Part shown: in pieces, positions 44,660-55,100 of the stretch
Layout: each line of letters begins with the position of its first letter
How positions within the stretch are numbered: the first letter of the stretch is position 1
Origin: Cohnella phaseoli
Lineage (GTDB): Bacteria > Bacillota > Bacilli > Paenibacillales > Paenibacillaceae
Assembly (NCBI RefSeq): GCF_003386235.1
Contig: NZ_QRDZ01000020.1
Span: forward strand, 62,291 to 126,290
Length of the DNA: 64,000 bases
Reading direction: 5' to 3'
Translations under genes and position numbers: made by a program
The notes under the pieces: model-generated
The model's input: the letters and a program-made list of their open reading frames with translations, nothing else
Told to the model about the DNA's origin: nothing
Database searches by the model: none

Positions 44660-46195
44660 ATGAAAAAAGTCTGGTTACCGATGGTTGGTTTGCTGGTCGC
44701 TTTATCCGCTATAACTTCCGCTTGCAGCTCGTCGGAGGGCGGCAAGGCCGCCGGCGGGAATACGGGAAGCACGGAAAGCAAGGAAGTCGCCCAAGAGAGC
44801 AACGGCGAGAAGAAGCTGGTCCGATATGTGATGCCGGGAACGGCGCCGCAGGATCAGAAGGCGGGCGAAGCGGCGATCAACAAGAAGCTGGAGGAAGACG
44901 GGCTGAATCTTCAGTATGAGGCGATCTACATTCCTTGGGATGTGTGGGATCAGAAGACGAACCTGATGATGTCGACAGGCGAAGAGTTCGAGCTGATCCA
45001 CATTATGCATGACAACAAAGGCCCGAACGTTCTGGCCAGCAACGGCGGCATCATTCCGATCGACGAATATTTGGACGAGTACGGTCCTGAACTTAAGAAG
45101 AGCTTGCCGGATTGGGTATGGGATACGGTTAAAATTTCGGGTAAAATTTATTCTGTGCCGAACTACTGGCTGGATAGCGCTTATGCGGACGGCATGGTTA
45201 CGGTTCGTCAGGATTTATTGGAGAAAAACGGGCTGCAGGCGCCGAAATCGGCCGACGATTTGTTGAAGCTGGCGGAGACGCTGAAGAGCAGCTGGCCGGA
45301 TGCGAACAAAAATGTGTTCATTCGGACGCTGAATACCGAGCCGGCTTATTACTTGCATCCTACGTATGAGACGTATCCTTTTACCGTATTTCAAAATCTG
45401 ATTCGAATCGATCAGCAGGGCCAGGTTTCTTCCTGGATCGAGAGCGAGGAGTTTAAGAAAGACGTTGCCTTCTTCCGCGAGGCTTATCAGAAGGGGCTGG
45501 TCAATCCGGACGTGCTGACGGCGCCGACCGAGGTTGTGAACAATGAGGAGCAGATGGGACGTTTTCTGTTCCGCGAAGGCGACGGCGTTACGGACAAAGT
45601 GGGCGAGAAAGTGCCGGGAGCGAAGCTGGAAGGCTATTTCTTGAACGAGTCGATCAAATTCAGATCGTACGGCGTGCGGAATTCCAACGGCGTTAGCGCA
45701 ACATCGCCGCATCCGGAAGCGGCTGTGCAATTTCTGAATTGGGTGTTCAGCAGCCAGGATAACTTTGATCTTGTATTGTACGGGCCTGAGGGTGAGTATT
45801 GGAAAAATATCGGCGACGGGCTAAAAGAGGATTTGAAGCTCGACAGCAACGGCGCTCCGGCTTATCAGGTCGCCTCCTGGATGCTGGGACATGTGGAGAT
45901 GATCCGCTGGGCGGCCAATACGCATCCGACGATTTTGAAATATCGGGCGAGCCAGAGCACGGACGCCGTCAACAGCGTTACGTTGGGATTTAACTTCGAT
46001 GCGACCGAGGTAAGCGTGGAATATACGAATACGCTGGCGGAATTTAATACCAGCATTTTGCCGATCAAGTTGGGTCTGCTGGATTACGAGACGGCTTTCC
46101 CTGCCGCTCTGAAGAAAATGAAGGCTGCCGGACTGGATAAAGTGGTGGAGAAGTATAACGAGCAGTTCCAGGCTTTCTTGCAGGCTAAGCAGTAA
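44660..46195 (+). CDS. Extracellular solute-binding lipoprotein, LplA type
   Basis: A 511-residue lipoprotein from ATG 44660 (AGGGAG site; the open frame starts earlier at 44597 without one). The lipobox is TSAC, with the cysteine about residue 22, followed by a Ser/Gly linker and an LplA-class binding fold. It probably serves the permeases at 40132 and 41028. It is followed 38 bp later by the GH3 gene, linking uptake to beta-glycoside cleavage. Confidence 0.92.
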   Translation: MKKVWLPMVGLLVALSAITSACSSSEGGKAAGGNTGSTESKEVAQESNGEKKLVRYVMPGTAPQDQKAGEAAINKKLEEDGLNLQYEAIYIPWDVWDQKTNLMMSTGEEFELIHIMHDNKGPNVLASNGGIIPIDEYLDEYGPELKKSLPDWVWDTVKISGKIYSVPNYWLDSAYADGMVTVRQDLLEKNGLQAPKSADDLLKLAETLKSSWPDANKNVFIRTLNTEPAYYLHPTYETYPFTVFQNLIRIDQQGQVSSWIESEEFKKDVAFFREAYQKGLVNPDVLTAPTEVVNNEEQMGRFLFREGDGVTDKVGEKVPGAKLEGYFLNESIKFRSYGVRNSNGVSATSPHPEAAVQFLNWVFSSQDNFDLVLYGPEGEYWKNIGDGLKEDLKLDSNGAPAYQVASWMLGHVEMIRWAANTHPTILKYRASQSTDAVNSVTLGFNFDATEVSVEYTNTLAEFNTSILPIKLGLLDYETAFPAALKKMKAAGLDKVVEKYNEQFQAFLQAKQ

Positions 46196-46233
46196 ACGGA
46201 ATCGGCTAATTCAAAGGTTTAAGGAGCAAAGCG

Positions 46234-48648
46234 ATGGAACTTTATCGGGATCAAACGGCCCCCATTGAAGCGCGGATAGAGGATTTGCTGGGCAGAATGA
46301 CGCTCAAGGAGAAGGTCGGCCAGCTGAATCAGCGGATGTACGGCTGGAATGCCTATCGCAAAACGGAGAACGGCTTCGAGCTGACCGAAGCGTTCATGGA
46401 GGAAGTCGCCGCGGGCGGCGGGATGGGGGCGCTTTACGGCCTCTTTCGCGCCGACCCGTGGTCCAAGGTGACGTACGAGAACGGAATTACGGCGGCGGAC
46501 AGCGCGAAGGTCGCCAATCAGATTCAGCGCTATCTCATCGAGCATACGAGGTTGGGCATCCCGGTAATGCTTTCGGAGGAATGTCCCCATGGACATCAAG
46601 CTTTGGACGGGACGCTGACGCCGACCAATATCGGCATCGGCGCAACCTGGAATCCGCAGCTCGCCGAGCAAGCCTATGCACAGGTTGCCGCTGAAATTCG
46701 GGCGAGGGGCGCTCATCTGGGCTTGGTGTCCACGCTTGATCTACTGCGCGATCCGCGTTGGGGCCGTTCCGAGGAATGCTTCAGCGAGGACCCGCACTTG
46801 ACGGCGCAGTTTACGAAAGCGGCCGTTCATGGACTGCAGGGGTATCGGCGGTCTGAAGAGGAGACGGCGGGGCAGAAGCAAGAGGGGCAATCGCAGGTTG
46901 GGAAACAGCCGGATGTGGGGCAGCAGACCGGGCACTCGGAGCAGGCGGGGAAGCAGGGGCAAACTCAGCTTGCGTCGAACAAGGTGGCGGCGGTGCTGAA
47001 GCATTTTTGCGGGCAAGGTGCGGGCGAAGGCGGAATGAATGCTTTTCCGGCTTCAATCGGCGAGCGCGAGCTGCGCGAAATTCATTTGCCGGGCATGGAA
47101 GCCGGCGTGGAGGCCGGAGCGCTCGGCTGTATGGCGGCCTACAACGAAATTGACGGCATTCCTTGCCATGCGAACCGCAAGCTGCTGACCGGCATTTTGC
47201 GCGAGGAATGGTGCTTTGACGGGATTGTCATGGCCGACGGTACGGCGGTCGATCGTTTGCTGGCTTTGACGGGCGACTATGAGTCCGCGGCAGCTTTGGC
47301 CTTAACTGCGGGCGTCGATATCAGTCTGTGGGACAAGGCGTTCAGCACGTTGGAGCAGGCCGTGCTGCAAGGGAAAGTGCAAGTGTCCTTCATCGACCGG
47401 GCTGTCAGGCGCGTGCTGCAGCTGAAATTCCAGCTGGGCTTGTTCGAGAATCCGTACACGGCGGAAGAATCGGCTGCGGAGATCGTGGGCAACGAGACGG
47501 CGCGTCAAGTGAATTTGCAGCTGGCCAGAGAAAGCGTTGTGCTGCTGAAAAACGAAAACCGGCTGTTACCCCTTGGCGCCGGATTGCGGCAAATCGCCGT
47601 GATCGGCCCGAATGCGGATGCCCTGTATCATCAGCTAGGCGACTATACCGCCATTCAGCGTCCGAACTCCGGCACGACGGTGTTGGAAGGAATCCGGGAG
47701 GTGTCGGGAGATGCGAAGGTGGTCTATGCCAAGGGCTGCTCCGTTCGCGACGAATCGCGCGACGGCTTCGCCGAAGCGGTGGAACTGGCGCGGCAGTCCG
47801 AGGTTGCCGTCTTGGTGATGGGCGGCAGCAGCGCGCGTAATTTCGAGCTGAAGTTCGATATTAACGGCGCGGCGATCGTGGAGGACGGACAGCCGTCCGA
47901 TATGGACTGCGGCGAAGGCGTCGATCTGGCCGATTTGCGACTGGGCGGCGTGCAGTCGGAGCTGATTCGCGCAATTGCCGCAACCGGAACGCCGATCGCG
48001 CTTGTGCTGATTCAAGGCAGACCGCACGCCATTGCCGAGGTGGCCCCGGATTGCCAGGCCATCCTGTCAGGCTGGTATCCCGGACCGGAGGGCGGCAGGG
48101 CGCTTGGCGAGATTTTGTTCGGCGCCGTGAACCCAAGCGGAAAGCTGGCCGTTACGATTCCGTATTCGTCCATGTCTCTGCCGGCATACTACAATCGCAA
48201 GGATCAGGGCTACGATCCGAGATACGCGGATTGTCCGCGGCCGGTCTTGTATCCGTTCGGGTACGGGCTAAGCTATACGGAATTTGCCTATTCCAATATG
48301 AGAGCCGTTGCATCGGAACGGACGCTTCAGCAACTGGCGGCCGGAGAGAGCTTCGAAATCGAGATCGATGTGGAAAACACGGGAACGATGGGCGGAGCGG
48401 AGGTTGCGCAGCTGTACATCAAGGATATGGAAGCGACTGTGACGCGGCGCGTGAAGGAGCTGAAGGGCTTCCGGAAGATCTGGCTTGAGCCGGGCGAGAA
48501 GCGCACGCTGAGCTTTAGCCTGACGGCCAAGGAGCTTGGCGTCTGGAACGTCGACATGGCCAACGTCGTAGAAGCCGGCCGCATCAAAGCGATGATCGGC
48601 GGCGATTCCGAGCCGAGCTGTAGTCTGATGCTTCGTGTGGCGGATTAA
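46234..48648 (+). CDS. GH3 beta-glycosidase (beta-glucosidase/xylosidase type), cytoplasmic
   Basis: An 804-residue enzyme without signal peptide; AAGGAG lies 7 bases before the ATG. The GH3 TIM barrel has SEECPHGHQALDG, KHFCGQG, the ERELREIHLPGMEAGVEAGALG segment and nucleophile Asp335 in IVMADGTA. The alpha/beta sandwich follows (NAD..YHQLGDYTAI; LVLIQGRPHAIAE), then a fibronectin-III-like C-terminus (about 690-800). About 45 extra residues rich in Gln, Gly and Lys (about 203-250) interrupt the barrel before KHFCGQG, probably as a surface loop. It would release monosaccharides from imported oligosaccharides, and a terminator follows. Confidence 0.93.
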   Translation: MELYRDQTAPIEARIEDLLGRMTLKEKVGQLNQRMYGWNAYRKTENGFELTEAFMEEVAAGGGMGALYGLFRADPWSKVTYENGITAADSAKVANQIQRYLIEHTRLGIPVMLSEECPHGHQALDGTLTPTNIGIGATWNPQLAEQAYAQVAAEIRARGAHLGLVSTLDLLRDPRWGRSEECFSEDPHLTAQFTKAAVHGLQGYRRSEEETAGQKQEGQSQVGKQPDVGQQTGHSEQAGKQGQTQLASNKVAAVLKHFCGQGAGEGGMNAFPASIGERELREIHLPGMEAGVEAGALGCMAAYNEIDGIPCHANRKLLTGILREEWCFDGIVMADGTAVDRLLALTGDYESAAALALTAGVDISLWDKAFSTLEQAVLQGKVQVSFIDRAVRRVLQLKFQLGLFENPYTAEESAAEIVGNETARQVNLQLARESVVLLKNENRLLPLGAGLRQIAVIGPNADALYHQLGDYTAIQRPNSGTTVLEGIREVSGDAKVVYAKGCSVRDESRDGFAEAVELARQSEVAVLVMGGSSARNFELKFDINGAAIVEDGQPSDMDCGEGVDLADLRLGGVQSELIRAIAATGTPIALVLIQGRPHAIAEVAPDCQAILSGWYPGPEGGRALGEILFGAVNPSGKLAVTIPYSSMSLPAYYNRKDQGYDPRYADCPRPVLYPFGYGLSYTEFAYSNMRAVASERTLQQLAAGESFEIEIDVENTGTMGGAEVAQLYIKDMEATVTRRVKELKGFRKIWLEPGEKRTLSFSLTAKELGVWNVDMANVVEAGRIKAMIGGDSEPSCSLMLRVAD

Positions 48649-48661
48649 TAGAGATGAGGGG

Positions 48662-48685
48662 GACCGGCGCGAGCCGGTCTCTTTT
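48662..48685 (+). terminator. Rho-independent terminator after GH3
   Basis: A 7-bp GC stem (GACCGGC / GCCGGTC) with a GCGA loop is followed by TCTTTT. It lies 14 bases after the GH3 stop and ends the lipoprotein/GH3 operon. Confidence 0.85.
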
Positions 48686-48710
48686 GGTTGTTGATGTCTG
48701 GGGAAATTAT

Positions 48711-48885
48711 TAAAGCGGTTAATCCGCGCTAAATCGGAATATAAGGAGGAAATCGTCGATTTAAAGCGGGAAGCCCGCTCTATTTTTCCGAAATAGAAGT
48801 ATTTGTAAATTTAAGGCGGATAATCCGCTTTATTCGGCTCAAAATGGGGGCGGGAGCACAATTAAAGCGGGAAACCCGCTTTAGC
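48711..48885. repeat. 50-51-bp tandem array of small hairpins, four copies
   Basis: Units start at 48711, 48762, 48812 and 48863. Each centres on a short palindrome such as AAAGCGGGAAACCCGCTTT, and the sequence between palindromes is poorly conserved. The array lies in the 430-bp gap between GH3 and the giant SLH gene. The rest of the gap (48886-49101) shows nothing I can name beyond probable promoter sequence. Confidence 0.8.
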
Positions 48886-49101
48886 CTGAAAAGTCTCAAG
48901 AATGAACAAGCTTTCGTTGCTGGTTCAATCGGACGTCGGCCGGCCGCTCGCTCGTTACCATTTAGGATTTAATTCCAGTTTGTCATATGACAAAAAACAT
49001 GACTTCCTTCTCTGTGCGCTCGATTAGCCGGGCGATAGAATGAAGCAGATGCCGAATCTTCATGGATGATCGGCTGATTGCGCATGGAGAGGAAGAAGGA
49101 A

Positions 49102-52100
49102 ATGAAGCTATTCATTCCATTTCAAAGATTCGTCGCTTGTTTGTTAGTGTTCGCGATGGTGGCGACAAGCTTTACAACAGCGGCATTCGCGACGACGCAA
49201 GGGGAAGGACGCGGCGCCGACTACAATGCGGAGCTGCTTCGTCTGTTAACCGAGGAGTACGGAGCGGATCAGGCGCCCGCGATGCTGGAGACGCTTCAGA
49301 AGCTGGGCCTGGCGGATACGAACGGCCAACTGCTGAATTACTCTATTCTATTAAACGGCCAAGTCTATACATTAGAGGAAATGAAACAGCTATTGGCGGA
49401 TGTGAGCGTCGACTTGACGCAAACCGCCGAAGTCGATGGCGAGCCGATAACGCTTGCGGCGCTTAAGGAAATGATCGCCATCGAGGAGCGGCTGTCGAGC
49501 CTGCTGCCGGCGGGAGAAGAGGGGGGAGCGGGGATATCTCCCGAGCATCTGGACAGCCTCGATTCTTTTCTGGCGCAGATTGAGGAAGACGGCGGGCTGA
49601 ATTTTGTCGACGAGAACGGCAATTCGCTCAGCGAGCCGACAACGAGCTCACAGCGGATGATGCCGTTTGCCAACCCGGCGGTCAATTATGAAGATACGGT
49701 CTATGTCACTGTAACGAAGTATGTAATCGTGGATAAAGACCCGAAAATCACCTTCCAGCTCAACAAGGCGCAAAATGTCGCAGTGTCCTTCGACTACGAG
49801 CAGATTGCAGGCACGCAGGGCTCCGTTCCGGGCCCGACCAACCCAACGGGGACGGTGACGTTTAGCCCCGGGGAGACGACGAAGGAAGTCACATTTGCAA
49901 CTCGTACCGTTAACGACTCGGCGATCTGGAGCTTTTCTTGCCGGAGAATGGTTGGAAACCCTGCGCGACCTGTAGATTGCACAGAAGCGGAAAAGCAGCC
50001 GGATCAATTCCGCGATCAGGTATGGGCCGGATACGCCCGTGCCGATTATCTTCATTTTCACCATTTCAAAAACCTGGATTACATGGATTTCAACTTTAGC
50101 AACGGCACGACAAAACACTTCACTCATTCGTATAACGGCGGCGCTTATCTGGCTTTCGCATCCAAAACGGGCAATGACGGCGGAAACGGAGGCATTGCCA
50201 CCATTCCGAATTTTTTCGAATACGCCATGCGAAACGGGGTTCACAGCCGTTATATAGGCCTCAATTCCATATTGCGGGCCTCCTCTACAAGCGGCTTCTA
50301 TACGACAGGGCAAATTTTGCCGATCCAGATCTTATTTAGTCAACCGGTCATCCATTCCAGTCCCAGCGGCTACGACTTTCAACCCAGGCTGATGCTGGAC
50401 AACAATCTGATTGCGCAGCCTGCCCTTGTTGTGCCTGCGGTCAGACAACAGTACGGTTGGGGGGCGATGTCCTATAGATACGATTATCAGGCCGTGCTGG
50501 ACAAGTCTACTGTTGCGGCTTATCGGCAAACGACTCAGAGCGGGGAAACGTATACCGGATTAAATGTGAAGCAATCCGATGGCGAGAGTGCGCCGAATTA
50601 TTACGTCATCTCCGATGACGATTACCAGCACCAAGAGCCGACACAGTATCTTCAGGACCGTAATGGCCTAATGTCCTGGAACAAGGATTACACGAATGCG
50701 CCAAACATTGAACTGGACTATGCGCGTTCAGACGTATTCGGCTCGATTGCGTTGGATAAATCCTCTTATCTGATTGGCGATACGGCGACGGTAACGGTTA
50801 ATCTGGTAACCGGCGACAATCAGGAGGATTGGCTGATTGACGGAGCTACGGTTCCCGAAGAGATTGCCAAACGCGTCAAGGTATCTCTTGGAGATCGCTC
50901 CGTTGGCGTCATCGATCTGGACTGGAAGACGGGAGAAGACGGGCTTCCGATTTCCCCGCCCGCTCTGGAAGGGAAATTGCAAATTACACAAACGATATTC
51001 GACGCGCTGACGGACGCAGATGCAGCCACGGACGGCAAGCAATTGCGCGCGAAAATTTTCTATAACCGGAATACGACTCCGGGCGCGTTAGCCGTCGGCA
51101 ACGCTGAAGATATGGGAATGCTGGCCGATCGATTTGCCTATCTGGAGGTTACAACGCCCAAATATATTTCCTCTGCGGAGCTGTCGATCACCTACCCGGC
51201 AACCTGGCCGTCCGGTACGCCTTATGTGGTGAACCTGATCGATGCGACGGCAACCAAGCTGGGGTTCGCATATCCGCCGAATGCGACCTATACAACGCCG
51301 GATCAATTCGAATGGCGCAGCAGCGATACTAGGATCGCGGGGATTACGGCCGACGGAACCATCCTTCCCAAGACAGCCGGCACGGTGACGTTTACGCTGG
51401 CAGCCAAAAACAACGGAGAAGCGGCGGAAGCGACGGTGACTTCGCAGACGATTACGATTAGTGCGGACGGTTCCGCGGCCGTAGTCGTCCCGAGCTTTGC
51501 CAACCGCGTATACGTCAACAAAAACAAGGACGCGAACATCCTGTGGTCCACCAATGTGATGGATCGCTATAAAGAGCTGGCCGGAGCGGGCGGCACGGTG
51601 CAGGACGCCAACTTCAAGCTGGAGCTGTACGATGGATTTTGGGACGAGGCGCAGCTTGCCGCACAGCAGCCGACGCAGAGCTGGGAAGCTCCGACCGCTG
51701 CCGAGCTGATCAACGCAACAAGCTTTAAGATCCCGGGCTCTTATATGAAGGACATCTCGAGCAGCAATGTGCCGAGCTACACGGTTCGCATCGGTACGGT
51801 TAACCCGGAAAATGCGCAGTCCACGCTGTCCGCGCTATCGTATATCGTCGTGAGATCGGAAGCGGCGACAGTGGCGCTGGACAAGTCGATGGGTCAGTTT
51901 GTAGTCGATTCCGTCGGCACGCTGCCGATCAGATGGACGCTCGACCATTTCGATCCGGTCAATCGGGGCGAATTTGAGTTTCAGATTACTAAAAATGGCG
52001 TGCTTATACCGGACAGCCGCATCGTATTCGATCAAACGACAGGCCAGTTTAGCGATGGCAATGTGACAGCGACGGGAGGAAGCTACAGCTTAAATATCGC

Positions 52101-55100
52101 CCCCGTAACCGGAAGCAGGCAAATCAAAGACGTATACGCCATAACGCTGGCTGTGAAGAACAGCACGGATGCGACCTGGTCGTACGATTCGTTGTATTTG
52201 CAGGTGTATAAGAACGATGCGGTGCAAATCCAAATCGACGGTCAACCGGCTACCTCTTACAAGATGAGCAACGTCGACCGCATTAAGCAGATGACAAGCG
52301 ATCAAATTATCGCCTTAAAGCGAAATATTTTGCTGAACAACGAGCTGGGCGTCAACAACAAGGACTACGACGATCTGGGAGAGATTACCGATCAGATCGC
52401 GTGGAAATCCTCCAACAATGACGCAGGCACCATCTATCATCGCAGTGACGGCTATGTCGAGGATATCGAGAAGTTCAATAATTCCTCCTATCAGCCGAAG
52501 CAGAAGTTTCTGCTCGGCGGCACGAACGACGGCAGGACGACGATTACCGCCACGCATGCCCGCACCGGCATGAAGGCCGAGCTCGATCTCACTGTCGAGA
52601 CGCTGAAGGACAAGCTGTATTTGTTCCAGCTCTATCCGAAGACGGAAACGACTTTGACCTACACGAACGGCGCAGGCGCCGAAAAATCGGTGAAGAGCGA
52701 TGCCAACGGACAATTGGCGCTGTACGACGAGAGCGGCATTGCGAGCGATGCGTATGTGACCTCCGTATTTGACGGCTCGACCTATACCGGCGTGTTCAGT
52801 CAGGACAGATTGCTGTCGCAGGAAGGAAATCCGGCTCAGTTGGAGCTGTATCCGATTAATATTTTGCAGCTTCGCCAGTTGTCGAAGGTCGAGCTGTTCT
52901 TCAAGAAGCCCGACGGCAAGCCGTACACCGGCAAAGTGACCTATCGCGGCGGCGTATACAAGAACGGCAATTATGCAGAAGCGACGGAGATTGGCGGTTC
53001 GGGTATTACCGAGACGCTGGCTGCCGACGGCAAGCTGGAAATTATTTTCGATACGACGGACTTTTATTCCGTGGCCGCAGGGGAGAAGAATGCCGCGGAT
53101 CTATCCGCCAAGGACAAGCTGGAGTTCATCGTCGAAACCCGGTTCGAGGGCGACCGCTATAATCCGAGCTTGGTCGCGCTGAACGGCGATGCAAGCCCGA
53201 TCGACCGCATCCTCATCGGCGACAAAATCGTCAACATGATCGGCAACGATCGGCAGCAGCCGACGCCTGTCATCGTAAATCAGTTCGTCGCAAGCAGCGA
53301 TAAAGGCGTCAAAACCGATATTCGCGATTACCGCGGCAAGTACGGTCCTAACAATGCGTACCCGAGCATTCAATTGACGACCGAATTGCTATGGTGGGGA
53401 GAAGAGGCGGATCAAGAGGCTTATGCCGTGCTGGAGAACAGCACAGGTCTTGCTCCGCAAGGGCAATCCTACCAGACGCTCAAGTATCCGTTCTCCGATC
53501 TGTGGCTGACGCGTCACGTCCAAGTGCTGAATAAAGATACGATCTGGCTGGACAAAGCGCAATCGGGCTCGGTGCATTTCAAGCTGTACGACAAGCCGGA
53601 CAGCTTCCGCAAAAGCTTCACGTCGACGGCTACGCTCGTCAATATGATCGGCGCTTCCGAGGTCAGCGCTGCGGAGCTTCGCTCCGGTCTTCAGAAGCTG
53701 AAAAGCGATATGAACGGCACCAATGGAAGCACGAAGGGTCCGAGCAATAACGATAAGGTCGTTCTGGAAACGCTGAGCCTGTTGGGCAATCTGAAAATGG
53801 ACGTCGGTCCGCTCGCGATGAGAGTGTATCCGACGGACGACCCGATGGTGTTCAAAATGATTATGTCGGCTTCGCTGGACAAGATGGCGTCGACACAGGG
53901 CAGCAGCGATGTACAGTTCATGAAATCGAATAACAACTTTGCGCCCGGCGCCGGCGATCTGTACAAGATCGCGATGGGGCAATATGTGGCGGATCAGAAA
54001 AACCAGCTTGCCAAAAACATAGCCGGGCATTCCGGCAAGAACATTCCGTTCAGCGCAGGCGGATACTACATTGGAGAGATCAAGTACAATGTGAAGACCG
54101 ATGCTTGGGAAGCTGTCGTGCATGGCGGGGGCTTCAATGCAGGCGGAGGCTTCGAGTATTCGTGGTCCTGGAACGTTCAAGCGGGCTTCATACCGGTGAC
54201 GTTCTCGTTAAAGATTGGCGGCGGTCTCGAGGTCGGTTTCAGAGCTTCCGTTCTGTTCGACGAAGTGCCGGGCAACCCGTGGAGCAATCCGCAGTTGGAG
54301 AGCGTTAACGATTATTTGACCTCGCTGCGCGTCCTTGCTTACATCGAAGCGTTCGGCGGCATCGGCTTCGACTACTCGATTATCGCGGCCAAAATCGGCG
54401 TGTTCGGCAAAATTACGCTGGAGAACACGAGCACATGGCTGAATCGGAATTATTTGCAAAACAGCAGCGATCGCGTATTGTACGGTAACAAGCTGACGCT
54501 GGAAAGTATTGTCGGCATACGCGTTGTCATTAAGTTCCTGTTTATCTCGATTCAGCACGACTTTGCTTCCTTGCGTTACAGCCATACGTGGCTGTCGAAA
54601 AACTGGGACAACATTCAGGATTACTGGAAAGAGCATGCGACGATGCCGCTTATGGCATCCAATGCAGAGGTTGCCATCCTGGCTTATATGAGGTCTATCG
54701 GCGAAGATCCGATGCAGGTATTCAACTCGCAGACGGTGGAGGATCGCAGCTATCTGGACGAATACGATCGTTCATGGCGGCAAGCGCCATCCAGCGCGGG
54801 AAGAAGTTTGCTTGCCGGCGCGCCGGGCGGACCGCAGGTGCTGGAATCCAATGCGTATCCGTATTCCAATCCGCAGGTGGCTGCGGACGGCTCGCTGTTC
54901 GTCTACCTGTCCGACAACAACAGCGCGAATGTGGAGGATACGGCTGCCGCTTGGGCGGTTCGCAACGGTCAGGGCGGCTACGATCCGCGCGGGGAGATTG
55001 TAACGGACGCTGCGCTTGAAGGTTATGGAGATACGGGATTGCAGCTTGACGGAGAGGGCAATCTGGTCGCCGCCGTCTGGGTCAGACAGAAGGATAAAAT

